49,836 nt of DNA from Vitrella brassicaformis. Lineage: Eukaryota > Sar > Vitrellaceae. The position numbers and the translations under genes are program-made. Shown in pieces: positions 32,703-44,652 of this stretch. The stretch's first letter is position 1, and each line of letters begins with the position of its first letter. The notes under the pieces are model-generated. The model did no database searches, was not told where the DNA came from, and worked only from the letters and a program-made list of their open reading frames with translations. The DNA lies in NCBI GenBank assembly GCA_001179505.1, contig CDMY01000538.1:1-49836 (forward strand). The letters are read 5' to 3'.

Positions 32703-34560
32703 AGGAGACAACACAGGGCAAGGAAGGGCAGGATTGATCTGCCTGTGTGTCTGCTGATCAGAGGTGTGTGTAGCGTCTGACCGGCGTGATGTCCAGGACC
32801 AGGGTAATGGACACCCGGTTGGCTCAGCCGGGGTGCACCACTTCACCCATCGTCTCGGCTGTCCGCCTGTGTGCCTTTCAGGATTGGCTGATCCTTCGAA
32901 GCGCCGTATGCCAAGCAGCGCCCCTGTCGACCCCTGCAATGGCCGAGACCCCTCGCCGGACGGCAGCCGCCCTCCGAAGCGGCGGCGAACAGAGCCGCCG
33001 CAGAATGACTCGCATCATGAAGGACGACCAATGGGCCAGACAAACAAGACGGTCGTCACCAAGCACACCTCGGACATACCAGGGGTCTGTTGGTGTGCGT
33101 CGACCCGATCCTGGGTAGCCTCATGGGTCGAGAAGGGCGACAAGAGGCGGAAACACAAGTTCTTCAGCGCTCGTAGCTATGGATTCGACAAGGCCAAGGT
33201 GCGCATGACGCCGCCTATCACCACTAACGCCCCAAAAGAACTCTGGGTGTGTCGTTCGTGTGTGTGTGTGTGTGTGTGTGTTGTCCACTCAGGCGTTGGC
33301 CGAACAGCACCGACGTGAAATGGAAGACCACACCAAGGGCACTGTCATCACCAAATCCGGTGAGGAGCACAAGAAAGGAATTCAAACACCATCACTGACC
33401 TTCGTGTGGTCCCGCCAATTGCAGACCACCAGTCGGATGTGGCGCGTGTTCGTTGGCATGAGGATAAGCAGGCCTGGAGGGCATCGTGGTACGAGAAGGG
33501 CGACCCGAAGAAGAAGGAGAAGGACTTTTGCGTCAAAGATCATGGATTCGACAGAGCAAAGGTGCGCATGACGTCGCCCATTCCCTCTGTCTCGCTCTGA
33601 GTGTCCCATGTGTGTGCCTCCGTCCGTCAGGCGTTGGCCGAAGAGCATCGCCGTGAGCTGGAGCGCACCGGACGGGTGGTCGTCAGGAAGAGATCGGAGC
33701 ACCAGAGCGGCGTCAAGGGCGTCAGCTATCACAAGGGCAAGAACTCATGGGTCGCCAACTGGTACGAGGGCGGCAAGCAGAAGTTAAAGCCGTTCTCTGT
33801 GCGGCAGCTGGGTATGGAGGGCGCTAAGAAGGCCGCCATAGCGCACAGGCGGGAGATGGAGCGACAGCATTACACATTCAAAGACAGGGGAGAGGCCGGT
33901 CGGCGAGACAAGGCTGGCGTCCACCGTGATCCATCCTTATGACTGTCTCTCTGTCTGTCTGTCTGGGTCTGTGTGTGTCACTGTTGCCGTCAGCAGGTCT
34001 CTCTTCGCCGCGTGACGACCAAGCGACTCTATCATCCCGCAATGCTCTAGCTGAGTCGTCCACAGCATCGCCAGCCGACCTCAGTTTTTCTCTTTACCCC
34101 GAGCTGATGGCTAAGGCCGTGAGCGCTTGCCAGACCACCGCCCCCCTCCCCAGCACCAGCGCGACTCAGACAGCTGCAGCCTCACCGCGTGTGGCCATCG
34201 CACCATGACTCGAGAGCATACTGACCGGTGTGGCCAATCAGAGAGGGACCACACAGCCGGAGGGAGGAATACTTCCATCCGATGACATGCGGCTGCAGCC
34301 AGGTAAGCACGACCCAGCGCACGATGGATACCCTCACAGCAGCAGTGATGTGTGTGTGTGTCAGGATTGATCTTTTCTGCGACGAGTTGGCGACACACGG
34401 CTTCTGTGGCGAGGGGCTATTCCTAGTCGAGACTTGACGAGAGCGACAGCACGGCTCCCAAGGCGATCGTGGTCCCTTTATGAGAGGGTTGCCCACTGGG
34501 CCTGCCTGTGCGGTCGCGACGACGACACACAGACGACCAGCCGTCATAGGTCGGCTGGTG
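31690..34560 (+). repeat. Right arm of the diverged inverted duplication
   Basis: This arm is collinear with the reverse complement of 4885-8700. It shares exons, intron positions and the 3' non-coding flank: the minus strand at about 34478-34459 matches the plus strand near 4930, CTCATAAAGGGACCACGATC. Compared with the left arm it lacks the tandem copy and the CENP-B exon but has an additional middle AP2 domain in R2. Edges are approximate. Confidence 0.7.
32908..34208 (+). CDS. Three-AP2-domain protein R2
   Basis: Exons: 32908-33198, 33293-33359, 33425-33561, 33631-33898 (or 33925), 33994-34208; phases agree, 325 aa (334 with the longer exon 4). After MPSSAPV and a basic KRRRTEP patch come three AP2 domains, each split or separated by introns at the same place after GFDxAK: domain 1 IPGVCW to GFDKAK | ALAEQHRREME, domain 2 DVARVRWHEDKQAWRASW to GFDRAK | ALAEEHRREL, domain 3 SGVKGVSYHKGKNSW to MEGAKKAAIAHRREM. 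The last exon encodes the family tail (LSFSLYPELMAKAV) and stops at 34206-34208. Left-arm L2 lacks domain 2. Multiple AP2 domains suggest binding to an extended or repeated DNA site. An upstream in-phase extension exists but lacks an ATG, so 32908 is chosen. Confidence 0.7.
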
Positions 34561-35753
34561 ATGTGTTGTGGGCCTCTAAGTAGAGCCGTCTTGCAAAATT
34601 TTGACGTGCGATTGATGGGGATGCAGAGGCGTGCAGTGTGCCTGTACGAGTGTGTGTGCCCTCTCGGGACAGAGAGTGTGTGGGACACATGAGTGGGGCG
34701 ACGGAGTCTGAAAGCTCCGAGAGCAAATTGCAGTCGATTGCGTGAAACACACACGTCTGTGGTTTGTCACCGCAGCACAGCACTCGCACTCAGGGGTCAC
34801 TTAGAGATACCAAAACGGGTCGGTCGCTACCAAAAGCTGCGTGGCAAAATCAGGCCATCGGTATGAATGAATGAATGGACGGGTGGGTGGGTGGAGTGTA
34901 GATTAGATATATACGGTGGATGCGAGTCAAAGCGCAGAGACAGACAGACAAGCAGAATAGTGACAAATCGTCCTGGTGTCTTGCTGTACAGTAGTGTGTG
35001 TGGGTGGGAAGTGGCGGTGTGTCACTCATGTGTGGGGAGGCAGGCCAGAGTCACTAGACAGCTCAGTTGGACGACAGACAAGGGAAGAGTCGTTTGCGTG
35101 TGAATGAGTGACAGAAAGACACACACGTACAGCCACACACACACAGACAGAGAGAGAGCAGGCCACGCACATCGTCACGTCACATTATATACCAATCCAC
35201 CCACCCTTGCTCACTCAACTGTCTGTCCTGCAAACACACGGCAAAAAGCACCACATAGCACTAGTCGGCCCGGCCCCATCCTCCCTCCCTCCCTCCCACC
35301 AGGCAGGCAGGCACCAATATACNNNNNNNNNNNNNNNNNNNNNNNNNNNNNNNNNNNNNNNNNNNNNNNNNNNNNNNNNNNNNNNNNNNNNNNNNNNNNN
35401 NNNNNNNNNNNNNNNNNNNNNNNNNNNNNNNNNNNNNNNNNNNNNNNNNNNNNNNNNNNNNNNNNNNNNNNNNNNNNNNNNNNNNNNNNNNNNNNNNNNN
35501 NNNNNNNNNNNNNNNNNNNNNNNNNNNNNNNNNNNNNNNNNNNNNNNNNNNNNNNNNNNNNNNNNNNNNNNNNNNNNNNNNNNNNNNNNNNNNNNNNNNN
35601 NNNNNNNNNNNNNNNNNNNNNNCCCACACACACACAAGAAAGCACTGACTAACCAAACTAACCACGGTCGGTCGATCACACCCACCAGGTACTGTATGCA
35701 GCTGGCCGCTGGGCCACCGCCCTTCCCCTTGCACCCCTCCCAGTCCCAGCCAC
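34209..35753. other. Intergenic: conserved AP2 3' flank, microsatellites and an assembly gap
   Basis: 34209-34560 is the non-coding 3' flank shared with the left arm. 34560-35322 holds no gene I can support; it includes ATGAATGAATGA repeats at 34864-34875 and CA runs near 35117-35150. 35323-35622 is N. 35623-35753 is the 3' flank of the small gene at 35754. Confidence 0.45.
35323..35622. other. Assembly gap, 300 N
   Basis: Exactly 300 N, bordered by CCCTCCCT repeats with a GGCAGGCAGGC run on the left and CACACACAC on the right, which indicates a low-complexity breakpoint in the assembly. Confidence 0.95.
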
Positions 35754-36300
35754 CTAACGCAGCCGCCTCCTGCCACCATGACCATGACCATGCCACCCAT
35801 TCCCTCCGCTATTCTCGTTCTTCTGCTTGTTTTCCCTGATCCGCTCCCTTGCCTCTTCCTGGTGCTTGACAAGGTCGTCCGAGGGATTGAACCCCGCCCG
35901 CCCTCTCGCCTGGTGGGGGCTGCACCAATATCTGCACAGACAGACAGACGGCGGCATGATATCGGCATATATGTCTGCCTGTCCTAGCTTACAGGTTTCC
36001 CTTGCCCCCACGGCGGTCGTTGAGCCGCTGCGTGTCGTTGCCGCACCGCTGCCCGAAGATTTGGTGACGGCCTTTGAACAGGGTGATGCGCTTGTCCGGG
36101 CTCACTTGCAGAGCGCGTGTGAGTGTCGGCCTTCCACCGGCCTCGGCCAGGTCCGTTGTGGGTGGGAACTTGTTTGTCTGCGTGAGATGTGGCGGGGATG
36201 CCATAGAGGGTGATGGGCTGGTTGTTGTCACTTCAGCAGCAGCAGCAGCAGCAGTGATCATCACGATTCCGAGAGCAAGAGGGACCAAGGCAATGGGCAT
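35754..36300 (-). CDS. Small secreted protein of unknown function
   Basis: Two exons, minus strand: 36300-35993 and 35931-35754; phases agree, 161 aa. Residues 1-22 (MPIALVPLALGIVMITAAAAAA) look like a signal peptide; the poly-Ala comes from a (GCT)n triplet run, seen as CAG repeats on the plus strand at 36234-36253. The mature part has a Thr/Pro-rich linker, a moderately conserved-looking middle (SPDKRITLFKGRHQIFGQRCGND), one more cysteine in NLYWCSPH, a charged helix (DDLVKHQEEARERIRENKQK) and a His/Gly tail (WHGHGHGG) that could bind metal. I do not recognise a family. It is head to head with the small gene at 36756. Confidence 0.6.
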
Positions 36301-36755
36301 CAAAGGTCACCCCAGGACGGCCGCACGGACATGATGGGCTCAGACAGAAGGGCCGAGGCTGGCAGGCCTCCTCGCCCCAGCACATCGTTCGCCCTTTTGA
36401 GGAAAGGATCCGCTATCATTATTTCTGTCTGGGGAACCCTGCGGCTCGGCAGCAGCGCGTGCACCGCCGACTTCACTCTGCAGCGTAGGCTCTGCAGCCG
36501 TGCCACAAGGCGGAACAATTGGTTGAACTGGAGCACCAGAGACGTGAGGCGGGGAGGCGCTTGGGGGCTGAACCAAGGGGCGGGGGCGTCTCAGAATTCG
36601 GCTTGAAAGGAAGCCCAAAACCGCTCTCTGAAGGTCAGAACGCCATCGCATATTGCAAAGACACGTTCTCTGCACCCTTGCAACGTCTGCAGCAGGTCCC
36701 AGGAAGCCCCGCCGCGATTCCCGCCCACCCATTCCTCCCTCCATCACACACAAGA
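36301..36755. promoter_or_regulatory. Divergent region between two small genes
   Basis: 455 bases between start codons pointing apart. No simple repeats and no supported gene; open frames on both strands lack signals of coding. It should hold both promoters. Confidence 0.35.
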
Positions 36756-37164
36756 ATGAAGGTCCGGCCCGTGCACATCGGCATTGTGGTCTACCTGATC
36801 CTCGCAACATACGCCGTCTGGCAGCGGCTAAGCGGCAAGCGTGGCCGAGTCTACCGGAAGTTTCACAAGCATGCTCTCGCCCCGAACAACCAATCGGGGC
36901 TCAGAGGCAAGACACACACAAGGAATGACACAAGAGACAGAATGGATTGCTTACTGCATGAATGGAGACGGCGGCCGGGGCATTCCATTATGTCTCTGTG
37001 TGTGTGTCTTTGTGAGCGCAGGTCAGTCCAGCGCCGCCTCGACCGCTCTGAAGATTTTTGGTGCGCCCGCGCCCAAGGGCGGCCCGCAGTGTTTCGACAG
37101 CAAGGACTGCTCCATCGCTCACGGATGGGACGAGGTCGACGAACGATACACCCAGGAGTTCTGA
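36756..37164 (+). CDS. Small single-pass membrane protein of unknown function
   Basis: Two exons, 36756-36906 and 37022-37164, give 97 aa. Residues 7-24 (HIGIVVYLILATYAVWQR) form one membrane helix near the N-terminus, followed by a basic stretch (GKRGRVYRKFHKH) that would face the cytosol or matrix. Exon 2 has CFDSKDC, two cysteines five residues apart, and the acidic end DEVDERYTQEF. No GT donor is available at the end of exon 1; the sequence AGAG|GCAAGA with the acceptor at 37020-37021 keeps phase 1, so a GC-AG intron is proposed. Without splicing the frame soon leaves a protein-like composition. The family is not recognised. Confidence 0.6.
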
Positions 37165-37442
37165 AGTGAGTGAGGAAGAACAAGAGACAAGACGGAAGGA
37201 AACGAAGGGAATGCTCCGCTGGGTGGCTTGGAGTGGAGCAGGGCTGATATGGCATGGCACGGCATGACTGACGTATATAGATAGGCGCATGGATGTCCGG
37301 ATGAGTGGATGAGTGGATGGATGGATGGCTTCCTACGTGCGTGTTTGCGCGTGCATAAGAACCGACGACCTTCATTGTCTGATCAAGCATCAAGGATGCA
37401 TCCGGCCAGCATTTTACACGTGTGCCAGCCGGCACGAGAGAG

Positions 37443-40400
37443 CTAGGTCAGGAACACAGCACACTGCTTGAACGTCTGCACCGCCTTATCATCTCCACCA
37501 TCAACCCACACGCCACACACGGCATCACACAAGCGAGCGATGGCTGGCTGCGACACGCAGACCTTCCTATCACACCCATTCACGTATCGACACAGTTTCG
37601 ACAGCCTATCCCGAAACGCGTCACACCAATCCCGAAACGCGTCACACCAGTCTGACCGAACACCACTTTCACCTTTCCCTCTCCCCTTCAGCCAGCAGCC
37701 CGCGACGCCACACACGATGAGCAGGCCGGCCAGTGGGGGAGCAATGACCTCGCTCGAACACACGTCTACAAACACACGCAGCCGAGCGTCACCACCACCC
37801 TCTGTCTGGGGAGTCGCGAACCCCAATAGGTCCTCAAGCTCGGTCGCACCCACGACCCGGATGGCCGCATCGAGCCGATCGATGATAGTGGCAGCTTCTG
37901 GCAGCCACGGGGGCCACTCCCAATCACGAGAGTCGAGGGGGACTAAGGTGACGAGCAGCTGGCAGATGAGCAACTCCTCGGTGAACAGGTTGGCCGGCTC
38001 AACGTCGAACACGCGACGGGCGAGGAGGGGCTGCTGACCGGTTGATGGCTGGCTTGCTTGGAGTTGGGACTTCTTGGGAGGGATGGAGAGCCGTTCACTG
38101 GCCACTTGTTCACAGTCCTGCATGGCATTGAGGAATAGGTCGCGATGGAGGGGGGCGGTGAGCTCACGCGGATACGCCTGATGCGCACCACACGATCACA
38201 CCATTGCAGGGATCTGTCTCCTATGACCGATATGATCTGCTTGTCTTACCGGGATGACTTTTGTGATGATCAGTCTCAGGCACGATGTCGGCTCGAACGT
38301 CCCAGACACCATCGTGACGGCGCCGTCACCGCCCACCCCCTCCAGCGCTCCACGGCATGCCCTGCTGATGGCATCCCGCACATGAGGGACCTCATCTTGC
38401 AGCAACGCCACCACTGCCCGCCACACGCACAATTGATACGCTCCCTTCTTCTCGCGCATACAGGCGGACAGTCGGCCGATTGCGTCCACTGCCGCCATGC
38501 GCAGAGCGATGTCTGACTTGGGATCGCTGCATCGAAGGACCCACTGGCTGAAGGGATCCCAGAGATCATTCGCTTCAGCTTCAGGGTTGGTTGTGTGTAA
38601 CAGGATGCTGGCCGACGTCAGGAGCACCGCTTTCAGGACCCGTGGGTGTCTCGGGTGTCGTGCCTGGAATGCGACCAGAAGCCTCATCCACTCAGCAGGG
38701 TGCTGATCGGCACCGACGTGGCCTCCTCCAGCTGCTGCCATGACGGTCTCTGTCAGCAGCTTGCACGCCTGTATGCCGACCTCAGTATCGCCCTTCTGGC
38801 TCTTCAGGCTCTCCACGCAGCACACCGTCAGCGCATCAGCCACATCACACCCCACAGTCCCGTTCGCCGGTGCATTAACGTTAATCTCCCGCATGAGCTT
38901 CCGCGCCTGTCGAAACGCCTCCCCGTGTGCGGATGGGGGCGCATTCAGCGACGCCAGCCGAGAGAGAAAGGCAGCAACCTGTCTGCCGGGCAAGCACGAG
39001 GGACTCTGAAGGGTCTCCAGCAGCTCAACCACGTGTACGGCATGCAGGCCGACTCGACTTGCGGAGACCATTAGAGGAGCCTCGCTTGAAGGGCCGAAGC
39101 TCAGCAGTGGTGGCCGCGACTCCTTTCCCAGAACCGATTCAGCCGAGGTCTTGGCTAGTGCAGCCACTTCAGAAAGGAGTGCCGAGGAGCCTCCATTCCT
39201 CTCTTCCATGCTCGCCCCAATGGCAGAGAGGAGCCGGTCAAGCACGTCCAGGGCTGTCATCCGTATGAGCACGGGCAGCGGACGGCTCCACAGGGCCTGT
39301 AAGGCCTCCAGCAATAATCGCATCGCGCCTTCTAGAGCCTCTGTTGGAGCGCGGAGGGCGTCAGTAATGATCTGTTGTGCCGACGGGTGGCTGAGCAGCT
39401 CGAGCGCTGAGTGGACGCTCCCATGCACATGGTTGAACGACACAGAGGCGCCCAATTGCACCGCAAGTGCATCCGTCACTGCCTTCAGCAGCTCTGTTGC
39501 CGCAACTTCCGCCGACCCGTTCCTCAGCCTCTCTAGCGTCCAATTCGCCAGTGCGCGGGCAGCCAGTATGCGCACGTGTGCCGCCTTGGATGAGAGACAG
39601 CGTTGTGTCGCCTTCATGATGGAGCCGACATCCATGTCGCCCCTGCCGTCGGCTGTGTCTTCATGCTGGCGATCGGTGTGTCCTCTGGTCAGAGGTCCTC
39701 GCGAGAGCAGCAGCAGGACAGCCATCGGCCCGCCGTGCACCTCAAGGCCGAACAACTCGCCACTGATGCCACTGCTGCCACCGCTGCCGGTGCCGTTGGT
39801 GGTGTCGCCTCTCTCCCCCCCATCCCCGTCCATGTGCATGTGCGCCAGCAACAGGTCCAGTAGATGTGGCTGCCGCCCCAGTATCTCCTCAAGAGACCCA
39901 CACTGCGTCTTGGCGGCCATCTGCCCGGCACGCGACTCCGCCCCCGAGCAGAAAAGGAAGCCCTTCGGCGACACCTCGATCGACTCATTGTCAGCACTGA
40001 GCAGCCGCCTCACGATCGTCACGTAGAGCATGGTGCTGGCATTCCGCACCAGCCAGCTGTCGCTCCGCAGGCCCTCCATGGCGGCCTCCAGCGAGCCGCC
40101 CAGGAAGTCCCGTGTCGATGAGGTGAGATACCCGCTCAGCAGCAGCGCCCGCAGCGCGTTGATGGCGTGCACACGGCAGGCCGCCGGACGGTCCGGCAGA
40201 GTGGCGGGGAACTCCGCGTCGAACTTCCCTGAGGTGATCTCCAGGAGGGCTGACATGGCCCGGGGAAGAAGGACGCTGCCGAGTGAGGGCGGCTCGCCAC
40301 GCAGAAGGGCCACGAAGGCGAGGCCCAGCGAGCGTGAGCGTCTCAGTGGGGGCGGGAGGAATGCGTCTGGGTCGAGTGTGGAGGTGGGGGCGTTGCTGCC

Positions 40401-43273
40401 TTGGTGGTGCCATCTTGCGGGCGGCAGCAGCAGGTTCAGCAACGTGTCGAGCCATGTTGACGGCAGGTGGCAGAGGTCCACCGACCCCGAACACATGAGC
40501 TTCTGCGCCAGGGATGTCCATGCCGCAGCGAGCCTGTCCATCGCCCCGGGATGCCTCACGGCCACCAGGAGGGTCAGCAGCTGCCGACCCAGTTCATCCA
40601 GCTCGGAGGGCGTGAGCAGCCGGGCCTCTTCTCCCCCGCCCTCGCTATCACAGAATGGCATCCAATCGAGCAGCGCCATGAGTGTCTCCCCGACCTCCTT
40701 GACGCTCAGCCACGACCCGACCACGAGCACGTTCTCCTCGTTGACCATGTCGATCGCGCTTTCATCGGCCGCCGTATCGTCGTGTCTTGTCATGATGGGG
40801 TGGCCGCGGCAATCAATCACTCCAGGGCGGAAAGACGCACCTGACCACACACAGCACAGACACACACAGAGAGAGACGTCCATCGTCATCCACACACACG
40901 TGCACATGTGAGTGTCATGTGTCCTGCCTGACCTGTCGGCAGCACCACTGCCAGGGCGGCTGTCTCGTCTGCCGTGTGGTCGCGCCGCCTCCACCCCTCC
41001 GCCAGCAGAAGCGCATCGGCCCCTTCTGCAATGATGGAGAAGACTTGCACGCACATGCCCAATAGCGCCTCCACCATCCCCTTCACCAACGGCCGCCAGT
41101 CAGCAGCAGCAGCAGCCCCTCCTCTCGGCAACGACCCAAGGCACGCCCCGAGCGCTCTGACAAGACCGTGAAGCGCCAGCGATGGGTCGCCCATGGTATC
41201 GTTGGGGCCGTTGTTGGCCGACAGCCGCCTTTGCCTTTGCCGGATGCCCTCGACGACGCATGATAGGAAGGCAACGGCGGGGGGACCGCTGGTGAGCTGC
41301 GCTTGTGGTGGCGACGGCACACCGAGGGAGGTGTGGAGGGCCTGGAGGACCGCATGTCTTATGCAGGAGAGGTCCGCTGGCGAGCATTGGTCGAGAGGAC
41401 GATGGAGTAGGTCTGCTGGGAATGAAGGGATGGTGGTGGGGGCTTGGAGGGAGTCGGATGGAGCGGTGGTGTCGTATTTGGCGAAGAGTGCGGTGAACAG
41501 AAGCTTCATGAGGCACTCTCCGGCCGAATAGTCCCTACGACCAACCAGCAAGAGAGAGAAGAGAACGACAAGACGACATCCATCCACTCACATCACACGC
41601 TCCATGTGTCCCTTTGTTTCCTCTTTCGCCTGGCGTCCTCACCTGCCCCTGACGCTCTGCAGCAGCAGCACGCACTCCTCCACAAAGCAAGCCACCACCC
41701 TCTCGCCACCCACCCCCACCCCCTCCCTCAATGGCGGGATGGGAAGCGGGCAAGGAAAGCCCCCCAGCAGCTTCAGCGCCACCTGCCTTTGCCGCTCCCA
41801 GGTGCTCGACAGACACCGTACCAACACCGCCTTGGCCTCATGAGAATAGAGGCCGATAACGTTGCCCGCGCTGCACGGGCCATATCTGGTGCTGTGGCTG
41901 CCGGTGAGGCCGCCTCCTTGCTGCCCCCACACGTCATGGAGGATGGCCAGCAGGTCTAGGGCGGTGTGACACCGGTCGAATGGCTGGCCGGGGAAGAGGA
42001 AGGACAGCAGCTGCTCGTGGAGGGACGCCAGCAGGCTGAGAGTGGTCGAGAGGTCAGAGAGGTCGGTGCCCGAGGATGCATGCCCATTCATGGCGGCTCG
42101 CAGCTCTGGCTCGCTCATCCGCTCCATGGCCTTGCGCACACCGTCCCTCGCGCGGCACATGCCCTTCCGAAACGCGTTGCCGCACTGCACGCGGCCGTCG
42201 GCCGTCGACGCCTTGAGAGAATGCCTCACCGTATGCCGCAGCATGAGCCCCTCAGGAACGATGAAAGGCGTTGTGGTTCCCGGGGCGGCGACGGCCAGTT
42301 CGAGCAGCGCCTGACGGAGGCTCTCCTGCCCGCCTTGCAGGCCACACAACAGACGGTCCAGTGGGATCTCATAGCTGACGGGGGCGCCTTGTGCATCTGC
42401 CCCCTCGACGCGCAGCCTCCATGCTGCTGCTTGGGTGTGTTGCTGTTGATGCCATGTCGCCACGCCTCCCCGCCTGGCAACTTGCAGCAGAATCGCTTCG
42501 GGCACGCTCCACGCTGTTGATTCGCCCACAATGGACCGGACTAAAGGTGCCAGGGCGGATGGGTCTAGCTTCTCGAGCAGCGGGCCGACAGACGATGCCA
42601 CCACAGCCGCCCTGTCTTCATCGCCATCCCCACCATCGGCTGTCAAGGCGGCCGCCAGCACGGGAAGGACCACATGAAGTGGCTCACCGGCCTTGACCAG
42701 CCCCGAGATGACCTTCTGCAGCAGCAGCCGGGCAGCTGCAGCGACGGGCTGTTCCGACAGAGAAGCCAGCAATTGCGGAATGAGCGACGGCAGCCACTCG
42801 AGCAGCCGAGAGGGTCCGACATGCGGCAGCAGGGCGCAGAGAGCGAGGTACTGGGACTTCTTAGACGAAGAGGGTAGACGGATGACCCGCTCGCACATGA
42901 GCCGCAGGAGGGAGCTGTCTTGCTGCTGTGCGAGGGCGGCGAGCTGGTGCCGGCTGTTGAGCATGGCGTCCCATATGTTGCGCGATGCTTGCTGAGTGGG
43001 CTTGTGGGGATGGTCCCAGTGGCTGACCAGACAGTCCAGCAGCAACTCAATCACCCGACGGACCGACGCAGACGGAGACGGGCTTTCTTCCTCTCTGTCT
43101 TCACTCGCCTCACTCGGTGGCGGCAGCACGACACACGACAGCCACACCTGCAGGCTCTGCAGGGCGAAGTGGCGCAGCTGCCACCCTGGGGACCGCGTGT
43201 ACTGGCATATCGCTTCAAACAGCTCCGCTTGCAACGTCCACCACTCGGCAAAACGCAGCTCCGCCCCTTGCCC

Positions 43274-43304
<31 letters not shown>

Positions 43305-44446
43305 CACATGGGCAGTGCGACCATAGCGCCCCGCACGACGGCCAGGCGACCCATTGGGCCCAGTGGCGTGGCTGAAGTGGGGGTGGGGACGGCCGGGGTG
43401 AGGGCGAGAGTCGGGAGGATGGCGGACCGGATGTGGGCTGCGAAGCGAGGGGCGCTGAGGGTGTGTCGCGTGGCCTGCAGGATGGAACAGGCGAGACCGG
43501 CTTGGGCCAGCAGATCACGGGGCAGCAGATCCACACCTGAGCGATCGAATCCATCCAGAAGAAGCAGCCTTAGTGTTATCCATGGGTGTGTGCGTGTGTG
43601 TTTAGTCTGCTCACCCCCCCACTCACCGAGCATCTTGTTGAGGGCCTCTTGCAGCTGACTGACCACATTCTCCCTCTCCACCACATACACGAGCCCCCTG
43701 TGGTCGTGCATGAGGTCCAACATGGCCACCATGACCCTCTCCTGACACGCACCGCTCGCGTCAGCCAGGCTCTGCAGACCCGCAGCGACCCCTCCACCTC
43801 CACCATCCTCCAGTGCTGATGCGTATCGGTAGATGAGGGACCCCAGGAACGTCCACACAGCGCCGATCTGCTCGTCTGTCGCAAGCAGTAGGTCGGACAA
43901 AACGGTGTGCGTCAGAAAAAGGTCGATCTGTGCGGCGGCTTCCGAAGCGTGTTCAGGGATGACAGCAGCCGCAGCCCCATCCAGGATGTGCCCCTGTAGC
44001 CCGCGAGCAAAGTCGGTAAGAAGCTGCCTTGTTTGGTCCATTGCCGCCCTTGCAAGCTGCGCGTCAGGCCCCTCCTCCATTTCTCGCAGGGTCGCCCACA
44101 CAGCTGTGACGTGCCGACGCAGCCTGTGGCTGTGAAGGGGCAGCACCAGGTAAAAGGCAAAGGACACGAACGCCTCCACGACGCCATGCTCATCATCGGC
44201 AGATGGTGAGCCCTTCGAGCCTTCATGTTGTCCGAGCAATAGAGATGTAAGCCTCTTGATGGCGTCCACTTGTTGCAGCACCGCATCGCTGTCGAGAAGG
44301 GTCTGCACGTGCTGGCCCGCCTCAGGAGTCAGCTTGTGGATGAGTTGTTGTGCGGCTGCTCGGCACGGTGCAGTGATGGGAAATAGCGGCGGTCCCCGCT
44401 GCTCGGAACCGTCGCGGGCATGCGGCTTCGTCTTCTTGCGCACCAT
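37443..44446 (-). CDS. THADA/Trm732-like protein (DUF2428), partner of the tRNA 2'-O-methyltransferase Trm7/FTSJ1
   Basis: Five exons, minus strand: 44446-43627, 43536-41643, 41534-40933, 40840-38250, 38177-37443; phases agree, 2213 aa, near the size of animal THADA. The protein is an all-helical HEAT/ARM-type solenoid. The DUF2428 hallmarks are in exon 4: VVGSWLSVKEVGETLMALLDW, then SDSWLVRNASTMLYVTIVRRLL, both characteristic of THADA and yeast Trm732. The family helps Trm7/FTSJ1 methylate the ribose at position 32 of the tRNA anticodon loop. Oddities are a CAG-encoded Gln run in exon 2 (about 43276-43303) and a tandem 21-base duplication near the C-terminus repeating DWCDAFR. The gene is 206 bases from the divergent LRAT gene. 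Large antisense open frames over exon 4 are shadows of GC-rich codons. Confidence 0.85.
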
Positions 44447-44652
44447 TTTCGACAGCAGCTTGAGTCAAACTGCATGTAACAGACGACAGAGCGTGACAGA
44501 TGAGCACTCTTCCTCAGTGATCTATTATCTCGTCAGATCTCACCTTCTTTCTGTCGCACCGATTTCACAGCTCAGAGGGACCGTCCCGCTTTTTTCTTCC
44601 GTGAAACCGTTTTCTCAAGCTCGCGGTGCGGTCCAGTTCTCCCCGACTGGAG
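44447..44652. promoter_or_regulatory. Compact bidirectional promoter region (THADA-like / LRAT genes)
   Basis: 206 bases between divergent ATGs. Contains T-rich patches such as CTTTTTTCTTCC near 44589 and no CA/TG microsatellite. Very similar in size to the 202-base spacer at 26208-26409. Confidence 0.5.

Noticed and set aside
36340-36810. Minus-strand open frame of 156 codons
   Set aside because: Crosses the divergent promoter region and the start of the 97-residue gene; no splice or domain support.
39151-40026. Long plus-strand open frame of about 290 codons
   Set aside because: Antisense to the THADA-like exon 4; Ser/Ala/Arg-rich composition typical of the reverse strand of GC-rich codons, and no domain.
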